From the NCBI GenBank assembly GCA_047973235.1, contig JBKEBP010000261.1, positions 1 to 14,921 of the forward strand: DNA of 14,921 bases. Reading direction: 5' to 3'. Shown piece by piece: positions 7,772 to 14,792 of the stretch. Position 1 is the first letter of the stretch, and each line of letters opens with the position of its first letter. The DNA comes from Aequitasia sp047973235. Its GTDB lineage: Bacteria; Bacillota; Clostridia; Lachnospirales; Lachnospiraceae. The notes beneath the pieces are model-generated. The model was not told the DNA's origin. It ran no database searches and saw only the letters and a list, made by a program, of their open reading frames with translations. A program made the position numbers and the translations under genes.

Positions 7772-8203
7772 TTACATATCATCGAGCATTGCCCTTCGCT
7801 CTGCGTGACGACCGCCTTGTGCTTTAGCCTCAAGCCATGCATCGACTATTGCCATCGCTGTCTCCATCCCTACTATCCTCGCTCCAAAAGCAATGATATT
7901 AGCATTATTATGCTCCTTTACCAAACGAGCAGTAACCGGTTCAGAGCATACAGCCGCTCTTATACCATGTACCTTATTTGCTGCTATTGAAATGCCGACT
8001 CCGGTTCCACAAATTGCTATCCCACACTCAACATCTCCTGCTGCAACAGCTTCTCCTAATTTCTTACCATAATCAGGGTAATTTACTCTATCCGCTGTCT
8101 TGGAACCATAGTCTACCATATCATAGCCTTTTTCTTGCAGATATTCACGGATTTCTGTTTTCATCTCAAACGCTGCATGGTCACTTGCTATTCCTATTTT
8201 CAT
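7772..8203 (-). CDS. rpiB: Ribose-5-phosphate isomerase B (RpiB/LacAB family)
   Basis: A 143-residue cytoplasmic aldose-ketose phosphate isomerase interconverting ribose 5-phosphate and ribulose 5-phosphate in the pentose phosphate pathway. Some relatives also act on allose 6-phosphate/allulose 6-phosphate. Key residues are present: Asp8 and His9 (SDHAAFEMK), the active-site Cys65 in the anion loop ICGTGVGIS, His98 and Asn99 (EHNNANI), and the C-terminal GGRHAERR (130-137). The length is normal. AAGGTG lies 5 bases before the ATG. A promoter with TATAAT precedes it, and trpB2 follows 41 bases downstream. A Cys at position 65 suits RpiB rather than the LacA/LacB subunits. Whether it serves core metabolism or the nearby sugar cluster cannot be decided from sequence. 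Confidence 0.93.
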   Translation of the reverse strand: MKIGIASDHAAFEMKTEIREYLQEKGYDMVDYGSKTADRVNYPDYGKKLGEAVAAGDVECGIAICGTGVGISIAANKVHGIRAAVCSEPVTARLVKEHNNANIIAFGARIVGMETAMAIVDAWLEAKAQGGRHAERRAMLDDM

Positions 8204-8224
8204 AATGTCACCTTAACCCTTCTA

Positions 8225-8260
8225 TTGCCTCTTTCCTATTTTTCTATTATATATTATAAT
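8225..8260 (+). promoter_or_regulatory. Probable promoter region of the HAD phosphatase gene
   Basis: A perfect TATAAT is at 8255-8260 but has only a poor -35 at the right distance. TTGCCT (8225-8230) pairs better with TATATA (8248-8253) at 17 bases. The AT-rich stretch 8240-8265 clearly holds the promoter, but the exact boxes are ambiguous. Confidence 0.35.
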
Positions 8261-8280
8261 AAATATGGCAAAAAAAGCAA
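8253..8280 (-). promoter_or_regulatory. Probable promoter of rpiB-trpB2
   Basis: On the minus strand, TTGCTT (8275-8280) and a perfect TATAAT (8253-8258) are 16 bases apart. Transcription should start near 8246, about 43 bases before the rpiB start. The -10 box overlaps the one proposed for the divergent HAD gene. Confidence 0.5.
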
Positions 8281-8309
8281 TCTATATTGAAAAAGAGGAT
8301 ATTTAAATT

Positions 8310-9101
8310 ATGATAAAATTAATTGCAAGTGATATCGACGGAACACTTCTTCCGGATCCAAAGAAAGGATTAGACCCCCATCTTTTTGACCAGATAATTA
8401 CACTGAAGGAGCATGGAATAAGATTTGTTGCATCTAGCGGACGCCAACTTATGAATCTACAAAACCTCTTCGCACCTGTTAAAGATGATATTTCATATAT
8501 AGCCGAAAACGGATCTCTATGTGTTCATAACGATGAAGTTATCTCTAAGAGCATAATAAAAAGACCACTTGCTGACAAAATAGTATCTGCCGTCATGGAA
8601 AAGCCTAATTGCAACTGTATTGTTTCCGGAGAGACTATTTGTTATACCACTTCTACAAATGATGAATTTGTACACGATTTAACTGAGGTTATGAAAAATA
8701 ATGTGAAGTTTATTAAAGATTTTAGAACAGATATAGATGAGCCAATTTTGAAAATAGCTATCTGTGATTACTATAATCCGGAGAAAACCTTTGATTATTT
8801 TTCGAGTCTATTTTCTGACGAAATCAAGGTTGTAACCTCCGGATATGCATGGACGGACTTTATTGCCCCTAATACTAATAAAGGTGTGGCTCTCTCTAAG
8901 CTAACCTCAGAACTTGGTATAAAGCCCGATGAATGTGTTGCATTCGGTGACCAATATAATGATGTTGAAATGATTGAATATGTAGGAACCGGTTATGTAA
9001 TGTCAAATGCTGCACCCGGAATGTCATATTATTCTACATATATCACCGATTCAGTAATTGATGTGTTAGACGATATAATAGCATCATTGGAAATTTTATA
9101 A
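8310..9101 (+). CDS. Cof-type HAD-IIB family hydrolase (probable sugar phosphatase)
   Basis: A 263-residue cytoplasmic phosphohydrolase of the HAD superfamily, Cof/IIB type, usually acting on sugar phosphates or other small phosphorylated metabolites. Motif I is SDIDGTLL with nucleophile Asp8 and acid/base Asp10. Motif II is in ASSGR (41-45), motif III is Lys191 in NTNKGVAL, and motif IV is GDQYNDVEM (213-221) with Asp214 and Asp218 as metal ligands. The C2-type cap lies between (about 85-185). The length is typical. GAGG at 8295-8298 is 11 bases before the ATG, a slightly long spacing. The gene is divergent from rpiB and ends only 2 bases from the stop of the convergent epimerase gene, with no terminator between them. 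The substrate is not determinable. Confidence 0.88.
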   Translation: MIKLIASDIDGTLLPDPKKGLDPHLFDQIITLKEHGIRFVASSGRQLMNLQNLFAPVKDDISYIAENGSLCVHNDEVISKSIIKRPLADKIVSAVMEKPNCNCIVSGETICYTTSTNDEFVHDLTEVMKNNVKFIKDFRTDIDEPILKIAICDYYNPEKTFDYFSSLFSDEIKVVTSGYAWTDFIAPNTNKGVALSKLTSELGIKPDECVAFGDQYNDVEMIEYVGTGYVMSNAAPGMSYYSTYITDSVIDVLDDIIASLEIL

Positions 9102-9103
9102 AA

Positions 9104-9991
9104 TTACTCCATCCCATATTTAATAAGCATGCCTTTTGTGAAATCAAGGAGACCTTTGGCTTCTTTATCAAGAATGTCCTCATTCGCTCCCGGAATCAAG
9201 TCTCTCCAAACCTTTATATCTCGTCCAACCTCGCCTCCCATCTGAACAAATGGCTCGGATACTATATTTCCCTTAAACTCAATATCCTTCAAGGCTTTGA
9301 ATACCTTATCCCAATCAATTAGTGTTCCTCTTCCGGGTGGCATACGGTTGTTCTCACCCGTATGTAAGCTCATAAGATAGCTTCCTGCAGTGCGAATTGC
9401 ATCTCCCATATCATTTTCTTCTATTGTCATATGGAAAGTATCAAGAAGTATTCCCACATTCTTACTATCAACACGTTTAACATAGTCTACTGCCTCTTCA
9501 GCAGTATTGATAACTGTTCCTTCAAAACGATTTACCGCTTCAACACAATAAGTTACCCCATAATCAGCCGCAGTTTTTGAAATTTCTTTCATACAATTAA
9601 CGCTGTAATCTCGTCGTTTGTCCTTATTGTCAATGATAATACTTGGGCTGCCCCATCCTTCATAGCTAACTCCCGAGATAAAAGTTCCTTCCAAATACGA
9701 AACGCATTCAACGATTCTCTTTAAGTATTCAACGCCTCCTGCCCTTACTGAAGCATCGTCGCTCGTCAAATCATATGCCTTATCAAGACCCAAACTGTAA
9801 GTCATGATAATATTATTGTCTTTGGCTACAGCCTTAACTTCATCAAGCCACTCTTTGCTTTTCTCCAATAATGGCTGCGCTTGAAATTCCAAAATATCAA
9901 ATCCAATGTCAGAAGCCTTTTTTATATATTTGATGTGGTCGGCTTCCCAGTTCTTTTCCCAGAAATTCATAAAAATACCAAGTTTGTTCAT
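9104..9991 (-). CDS. Ketose 3-epimerase, D-allulose (D-psicose)/D-tagatose 3-epimerase family
   Basis: A 295-residue TIM-barrel enzyme that inverts C3 of free ketoses such as D-fructose/D-allulose or D-tagatose/D-sorbose, using Mn2+ or Co2+. The metal and catalytic residues align one for one with characterised enzymes: Glu151 (CVEAVNRFE), Asp184 (LLDTFHM), His210 (LHTGE) and Glu246 (SEPFV). Substrate contacts Glu157, His187 and Arg216 are also present. Opening FWEKNWEAD and RTAGSYL with KVWRDL closely recall clostridial D-psicose 3-epimerases as I remember them. AGGAGG lies 4 bases before the ATG. It follows the dehydrogenase by 21 bases as the last gene of the sugar cluster. The true substrate within the ketose 3-epimerase group, including L-ribulose types, is open. 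Confidence 0.85.
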   Translation of the reverse strand: MNKLGIFMNFWEKNWEADHIKYIKKASDIGFDILEFQAQPLLEKSKEWLDEVKAVAKDNNIIMTYSLGLDKAYDLTSDDASVRAGGVEYLKRIVECVSYLEGTFISGVSYEGWGSPSIIIDNKDKRRDYSVNCMKEISKTAADYGVTYCVEAVNRFEGTVINTAEEAVDYVKRVDSKNVGILLDTFHMTIEENDMGDAIRTAGSYLMSLHTGENNRMPPGRGTLIDWDKVFKALKDIEFKGNIVSEPFVQMGGEVGRDIKVWRDLIPGANEDILDKEAKGLLDFTKGMLIKYGME

Positions 9992-10012
9992 ATTTCCTCC
10001 TCTTTTGCCTTC

Positions 10013-11032
10013 TTACGAAAGTTGAATAACAACTTTACCGGCTCTTCTATATTCAGGATTAACAAATGTATCAACTATATTATCTAGTGGCACTATATCA
10101 GTTATCAGCTCTTCAACTTCAATAGCATCTGCTTCAAGTATTTGCAATGCTCTCTCACATGTATATGGATTTATAAAAGAAGAAGTAACTTTTAATTCCT
10201 TTTTAAAAACATCATCTGAATGCAACGGAAAATTATCCGTAGGAGCAGATAGTCCAAATAGCATAACTGTAGCACCTTTTCCTGCTAATTTGATAGACTG
10301 ATTTTGTGTTGCAGGAAGGCCTGCACATTCAATAACCACATCTACATTTTTGCATTCTTTATTTAATATTGCAGACAAATCCTCATTAATAGGGTCAACG
10401 GCAATATCTGCACCTAATTTAAGTGCCAAAGTTCTTTTCTCCTCAACAGGTTCAGACATAATAACCTTAGTAGCACCTTCGCTTTTTGCTAACTGCATCA
10501 TTATCATACCTATTGGTCCGCCACCGATAACTAAAACATTATCACCGGATTTGATATTACAAAGGTCAATCCCATGCAGGCAGCAAGCCAGAGGTTCCGT
10601 CATAGCTGCTTTCAAGAAACTTAGGCTATCTGCTACTTTGTAAACCTGCTTTTCCCTGGTAACAACATACTCTGCAAATCCACCATCACTAGATGTTCCT
10701 ATTCCATTCATATTCTCGCAGAAATGGCGCTGACCATTTCTACAATAATAGCAACTTTCACACATATCATTTGGATCAACTGTTACCCTGTCTCCAACCT
10801 GAACTCTTGTAACCTTACTTCCAACTTCAGAGACTACTCCTGAGAACTCGTGTCCCGGTACTAAGGGTGGCGTAACATCTGCTGAGCCCCCATCTCCATG
10901 AAATATATGAATATCCGTTCCACAAATACCACAGTATTTGACATGAACCTTAACCTCATCATCTTGAACCATAGGTTCTGCTACTTCCTCAACTCGTAAA
11001 TCTTCTTTTCCGTGATAAACAGCTGCTTTCAT
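10013..11032 (-). CDS. Zinc-dependent medium-chain alcohol/polyol dehydrogenase (sorbitol/threonine dehydrogenase-like)
   Basis: A 339-residue NAD(P)-dependent MDR enzyme, likely oxidising a polyol or reducing a ketose. Catalytic zinc residues are in CGICGTD (Cys37) and GHEFSG (His61, Glu62). Structural-zinc cysteines are at 91, 94, 97 and 105 (CESCYYCRNGQRHFC). The Rossmann motif is GGGPIG (170-175), and an acidic Glu194 shortly after it may favour NAD. The frame opens with TTG at 11050, but AAAGGGG (11041-11047) is 8 bases from ATG 11032, giving the usual start MKAAVYHG. That ribosome binding site overlaps the ROK stop codon, so the two genes are coupled. Position between a ROK repressor and a ketose epimerase suggests interconversion of a polyol and a ketose. 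L-threonine dehydrogenase is a less likely alternative. Confidence 0.85.
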   Translation of the reverse strand: MKAAVYHGKEDLRVEEVAEPMVQDDEVKVHVKYCGICGTDIHIFHGDGGSADVTPPLVPGHEFSGVVSEVGSKVTRVQVGDRVTVDPNDMCESCYYCRNGQRHFCENMNGIGTSSDGGFAEYVVTREKQVYKVADSLSFLKAAMTEPLACCLHGIDLCNIKSGDNVLVIGGGPIGMIMMQLAKSEGATKVIMSEPVEEKRTLALKLGADIAVDPINEDLSAILNKECKNVDVVIECAGLPATQNQSIKLAGKGATVMLFGLSAPTDNFPLHSDDVFKKELKVTSSFINPYTCERALQILEADAIEVEELITDIVPLDNIVDTFVNPEYRRAGKVVIQLS

Positions 11033-11046
11033 AACCATTACCCCTT

Positions 11047-12186
11047 TCAAATACTATCAAAGAAATCATCAATATAATTAATTGCAGCTCCTGCCGCTGC
11101 CGCCTCCACTTTATACTTACATGGAACCATATACTTTATTGCCTTGTCGTCCTCAAACGGACTTTTAGCGTCCACTCTCTTTGCTAACTCTTCCAAGTAA
11201 TCTTCTATATATGCACCTACATATCCGCCTATTATCACCTTACCGTCAAACAGCATTCGGATGTTGTGAATTCCAAAAGCCAAATCATCAAGATATTCAT
11301 CCCAGATACGCATAGCTTTCTTATCATTTGATTTTAACTTAGAGAAAAATTCGTCGAGATTACCATCTGTGTATTCATCCAGCTTTGTCGCCCTACAAAC
11401 TGTGTCAAAGCATCCGTATTTACCACAATAGCACTGTTCTCCACCATCTCTAACCGCTATCACATGACCTATCTCTCCACCTTTAAGCGTATCGCCGGCA
11501 TATATACTATTGTCAACAACTACAGCTCCACCTACACTATTGTTCAGACTTAAATAAAAAGCATTGCTAATATTTCTGTCAATCCAAACTTCCGCATAAC
11601 CTGCTGTTGTTGAATCATGGAACAGCCTGTTTCTATATGGTACATATTTTGCTATTTCTGCTCTGGTCTTACCTGTAAAGTTAAGAGTCATTCCATAGGT
11701 AACTCTCTCTCCGTCTTCAGATACCAGACTTTGTACTGATATTCCAACACCTAATAAGTCTTTATCCGGAACGCTGGTACGCTGCTTTACATCTTCTACT
11801 ATTTTCCCGATTTGTCTGAGATAATTATCATTATCCAAATCAAATGGTATCCGTACCTTTTCCTTTTCAATCACATTACCTGATAAATCTACCGCAACAG
11901 CAGTTATGTGATTTGCCGTTAAATACACACCAATTGCCAGTCTAGTGGTTTTAACATAAGTAAATGCTGTGGCATTTCGTCCACCGGTATTTCTTATTTT
12001 CTTTGAAGTATCAACAAGTCCAAGCTCTGTCAAATATTGCAAACTCTGTGTAACTGTTGGAAGACTAAGCTTTAACCCAATGACTATATCCTGTTTTGAC
12101 ACCGATTCGTGATTCCGGATGTATTGATATATTAATTGACTTTTATTCATCATTTTTTCTTTTAAATAATTTGTTCTACCCAGCAT
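11047..12186 (-). CDS. ROK-family transcriptional regulator (NagC/XylR-like)
   Basis: A 379-residue sugar-responsive repressor. An N-terminal winged helix-turn-helix (about 14-75; KQDIVIGLKLSLPTVTQSLQ is the helix-turn-helix) is followed by a ROK domain (about 83-375). The ROK zinc site is intact: His241 in GGEIGH and Cys252, Cys254 and Cys259 in CYCGKYGC. The nucleotide-binding DxGGT of ROK kinases is absent from the first strand (IGVYLTANHIT, 85-95). It should therefore sense a sugar rather than phosphorylate it. The usual acidic residue after the last Cys is Asp261 rather than Glu. The start at 12186 follows GAGGTG by 4 bases. It lies 54 bases after the permease, across a hairpin, and its stop overlaps the ribosome binding site of the dehydrogenase. 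It probably controls this cluster. Confidence 0.87.
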   Translation of the reverse strand: MLGRTNYLKEKMMNKSQLIYQYIRNHESVSKQDIVIGLKLSLPTVTQSLQYLTELGLVDTSKKIRNTGGRNATAFTYVKTTRLAIGVYLTANHITAVAVDLSGNVIEKEKVRIPFDLDNDNYLRQIGKIVEDVKQRTSVPDKDLLGVGISVQSLVSEDGERVTYGMTLNFTGKTRAEIAKYVPYRNRLFHDSTTAGYAEVWIDRNISNAFYLSLNNSVGGAVVVDNSIYAGDTLKGGEIGHVIAVRDGGEQCYCGKYGCFDTVCRATKLDEYTDGNLDEFFSKLKSNDKKAMRIWDEYLDDLAFGIHNIRMLFDGKVIIGGYVGAYIEDYLEELAKRVDAKSPFEDDKAIKYMVPCKYKVEAAAAGAAINYIDDFFDSI

Positions 12187-12202
12187 ATTACACCTCTAAA
12201 AT

Positions 12203-12235
12203 AAGAATCCCGGAAAACAAGCAACCGAGATTCTT
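12203..12235 (-). terminator. Hairpin between permease and ROK gene: weak terminator or processing/attenuation site
   Basis: AAGAATC (12203-12209) pairs with GATTCTT (12229-12235). After one mismatch there are three more pairs (CGG/CCG) and an 11-base loop. On the minus-strand transcript the stem is followed by ATTTTAG, a short U-rich tail, then the ROK ribosome binding site. It could reduce read-through from transport genes into ROK-dehydrogenase-epimerase or set mRNA stability. Confidence 0.5.
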
Positions 12236-12240
12236 TTATA

Positions 12241-13188
12241 CTAATTTGCTTGTCTCTTCTTTTGGATACAATCAAATCCAACAGCGAGTGCAAGTACAAC
12301 CCCAAGAACGATTTGTTGTCTGTATGAGTCTATATTCATAAGAACCATTCCGTTTTTTAGTGCTCCTATTATAAATGTTCCGGCTACTACTCCGGACATC
12401 TTACCATATCCACCGGTAACCGATATACCACCTAGTACTACGCAGGTAATAACCTCGAATTCATACCCTAACCCCGCATTAGCCATACCTGAATTTGTTC
12501 TGGATAGCATAACTATACCTGCAAGTCCGGCAAAAAGTCCTGATATAGCAAAAACTAAATACTTGATTCTTCCTACTCTAATTCCTGATAGCTGTGCAGC
12601 CTCCTTATTACCACCAACTGCATAGAAATATCGACCAAAATATGTCTTATTTAATATAAATGATCCTATAGCGAAACAAATAACCATTATAATAACCGGA
12701 ACAGGTACAATTCCCACATAGCCTTGTCCAAAAATTCTAAAACTGTCAGTAAAACCATTTATCGGAAGTCCCTTACATATTATGTATGTGAGTCCTGAAA
12801 ATGCTGTTTGCGTTGCGAATGTGGCAATAAGAGCCGGCATTCCTACAGTTGATACCATAAAACCATTTAGAACTCCAACCAATGTAGATAATACAAGCGT
12901 AATAACTATTGCAAGTATCATATTCATTCCCATATTTACCATCAGATACGCACAAACAATATTTACGAAAGAAATAATTGTTCCTGTTGATAAATCTATA
13001 TCTCCTAAGAGAATAACAAATGTCATACCTATAGATGCAATACCGTACATAGATACCTGACGAAGTAATGTCAATAAATTATTCGGATTCAAAAATCTTG
13101 GATTAGCAATAGTAAATCCTATTACCAGCACTATCAGTACCAGCCATATAGCCTTGTCCTTTAATTGATATGTCACTTTACTTTTCAT
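12241..13188 (-). CDS. Ribose-type (RbsC/CUT2) sugar ABC transporter permease
   Basis: A 315-residue membrane subunit of a CUT2-class sugar importer (BPD_transp_2 family). Many hydrophobic helices are visible, starting at about 13-28, with further ones around 40-60, 70-105, 155-178, 210-230, 245-270 and 290-307. Family marks are NLLTLLRQVS (37-46), the GDIDLSTG loop (62-69) and the ATPase-contact segment GGNKEAAQLSGI (192-203). The ribosome binding site AGGAGGG lies inside the end of the ATPase gene and the two genes overlap by 11 bases, implying coupled translation and one complex. The specific sugar cannot be read from a permease; ribose-like pentoses, allose, galactose, xylose or rare hexoses are all possible. 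Confidence 0.9.
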   Translation of the reverse strand: MKSKVTYQLKDKAIWLVLIVLVIGFTIANPRFLNPNNLLTLLRQVSMYGIASIGMTFVILLGDIDLSTGTIISFVNIVCAYLMVNMGMNMILAIVITLVLSTLVGVLNGFMVSTVGMPALIATFATQTAFSGLTYIICKGLPINGFTDSFRIFGQGYVGIVPVPVIIMVICFAIGSFILNKTYFGRYFYAVGGNKEAAQLSGIRVGRIKYLVFAISGLFAGLAGIVMLSRTNSGMANAGLGYEFEVITCVVLGGISVTGGYGKMSGVVAGTFIIGALKNGMVLMNIDSYRQQIVLGVVLALAVGFDCIQKKRQAN

Positions 13189-14701
13189 TAGTTTGACCCT
13201 CCTCTATATTAGCTGCTGATGCATATGCCATAATTGTTTCTTGGCTGAACTCTTCTTTACCAAGTTCCCCCGTTTGTTTTCCCTCAGACAATACCACTAT
13301 TCTATCAGACATTCCTATTAGCTCTTCCATTTCAGAAGAAATCATAAGAATCGACTTTCCTTCCTTTTCGACCAAATCGTTCATCAGCTTATATATTTCA
13401 TACTTTGCACCAACATCTATACCTCTTGTCGGTTCATCAAATATAATCAATTCTGAATTAGCCGCCAGCCACCTAGCCAGAATAACCTTCTGCTGATTAC
13501 CTCCACTTAGGTTCTTCATCAGTTGGTTTAATGTAGGAGTTTTTATAGCCATACTCTCTTTATACTTCTCAGCTGTCTTAATTTCTTTTTTGGAACTAAT
13601 TACACTTAGTGTGGAATTCTTTGCATATATAGGCATATTGATATTATTTTTAATCGAGATCCCTAGCATTGCACCATGTCTTTTTCTATCTTCCGGAACA
13701 AGTGCTATTCCTAAATCAATTGCTTCACGAGGGCTCTTTGGTTCCACCTCTTTACCATTAAATAAAATCTGTCCGGATTGCTTATGTGTAGCTCCAAAAA
13801 TCATTTCCGCAAACTCTGTTCGCCCGGCTCCAACCAGACCTCCAAGGCCTAGTATTTCACCTTTATGAACCTTTAGATTGATGTTTTCATCGCCATTTCC
13901 TGTTAAGTCTTTGACTTCTAAAGTCACATGGCTTTCGTCAATACAATCTGCACGCGGTGGGTAAGTTTCTGTTAGCTCACGCCCTACCATGAGCTTTATT
14001 AGTTCCTGTACTTCACTATCCTTTGTAATTAATGTTTTAATATATTCGCCATCACGTAAAACTACAATTCTGTCAGACAATCTATATATTTCATCCAATC
14101 TATGTGAGATATAAATGATAGATACCCCTTCTTTTCTAAGTCTCTCCACCACCTTAAACATACTCTCAACTTCTACGCTCGTTAGAGGTGCAGAAGGTTC
14201 ATCCATAATTAATATTTTAGCATTCTGTTGAATCGCCTTTGCAATCTCAACCATCTGCTGATACCCTACAGTTAGGTTTTTCATCAATGCTTTTGGATCA
14301 ATCTTAATTTGCAATTGTTCAAAAGCCTTTGCCGCTTCTTTCTCCATTGCTTTCTTATCTACTACAATTCCCTTTTTAATAGGCTTGCCTAGAAATAAAT
14401 TCTCTGCTGCTGAAAGCTCCTTAACATTATTAAACTCCTGATAAATAATTGCTATTCCGTTCTCTGCGGCAAGCTGAGGCGTCATACTCGTGAATTCTTT
14501 ACCGTTCACGACAATCTTACCTGAAGTAGGGATAACCGCTCCCGAACAACATTTAATTAACGTAGATTTGCCAGCTCCATTTTCACCTATAAGGGCTAAT
14601 ATCTCACCCGGTTTCAGCTCCAATGTCACGTCTTTTAATGCAACAACACCAGGGTATTCTTTTCTTATATGCTGTAATTGCAATACATATTGTTCACTCA
14701 T
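13178..14701 (-). CDS. Sugar ABC transporter ATP-binding protein, tandem ABC domains (RbsA/MglA type)
   Basis: A 507-residue cytoplasmic ATPase with two fused ABC domains, energising the RbsC-like permease. Domain 1 has Walker A GENGAGKS (39-46), a degenerate signature (LTVGYQQ, 143-149), Walker B ILIMDEP (163-169) and switch His200. Domain 2 has the altered P-loop GLVGAGRT (288-295), a full signature LSGGNQQ (398-404), Walker B LIIFDEP (418-424), and Ser455-Ser456 in place of the switch histidine. This asymmetry is normal for the RbsA/MglA family, so nothing appears damaged. AGGGA lies 5 bases before the ATG. The permease start overlaps its end. Upstream there are only about 90 non-coding bases before the broken reading frame described separately. 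Confidence 0.93.
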   Translation of the reverse strand: MSEQYVLQLQHIRKEYPGVVALKDVTLELKPGEILALIGENGAGKSTLIKCCSGAVIPTSGKIVVNGKEFTSMTPQLAAENGIAIIYQEFNNVKELSAAENLFLGKPIKKGIVVDKKAMEKEAAKAFEQLQIKIDPKALMKNLTVGYQQMVEIAKAIQQNAKILIMDEPSAPLTSVEVESMFKVVERLRKEGVSIIYISHRLDEIYRLSDRIVVLRDGEYIKTLITKDSEVQELIKLMVGRELTETYPPRADCIDESHVTLEVKDLTGNGDENINLKVHKGEILGLGGLVGAGRTEFAEMIFGATHKQSGQILFNGKEVEPKSPREAIDLGIALVPEDRKRHGAMLGISIKNNINMPIYAKNSTLSVISSKKEIKTAEKYKESMAIKTPTLNQLMKNLSGGNQQKVILARWLAANSELIIFDEPTRGIDVGAKYEIYKLMNDLVEKEGKSILMISSEMEELIGMSDRIVVLSEGKQTGELGKEEFSQETIMAYASAANIEEGQTNEK

Positions 14702-14792
14702 AATTGTCCCTAGCTGTCCTATTTTATTTGGAGGCGGTCATACATAATCAGCCTCAATACTAACTTTTACATTTTAAGCTTCTATTTACAGA
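14702..14792. other. Short intergenic region upstream of the importer ATPase
   Basis: About 91 bases with no coding potential. It holds the ATPase ribosome binding site (AGGGA on the minus strand, 14707-14711) and a weak 5-bp dyad, GAGGC (14731-14735) with GCCTC (14751-14755), without a U-tract. I see no convincing promoter, so the ATPase is probably transcribed from upstream of the window. Confidence 0.5.

Noticed and set aside
7529..7990. Plus-strand frame of 153 codons spanning the trpB2-rpiB junction
   Set aside because: It is antisense to two well-identified genes, rich in Cys/Tyr/Leu as expected of a shadow, with no start context.
11047..12186. ROK protein as a sugar kinase (AlsK/NagK-like)
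   Set aside because: It has an N-terminal winged helix-turn-helix and lacks the DxGGT phosphate-binding motif of ROK kinases.
12773..13060. Small open frames overlapping the sugar permease gene
   Set aside because: They are alternate-frame shadows of an intact membrane protein and lack ribosome binding sites.
13178..14701. Damaged ATPase because of non-standard motifs (LTVGYQQ, GLVGAGRT, missing switch His)
   Set aside because: The same asymmetry is normal in the RbsA/MglA family of tandem ABC proteins.
14731..14755. GAGGC/GCCTC dyad before the importer ATPase
   Set aside because: Only 5 base pairs with a 15-base loop and no U-tract; too weak to call a terminator or operator.
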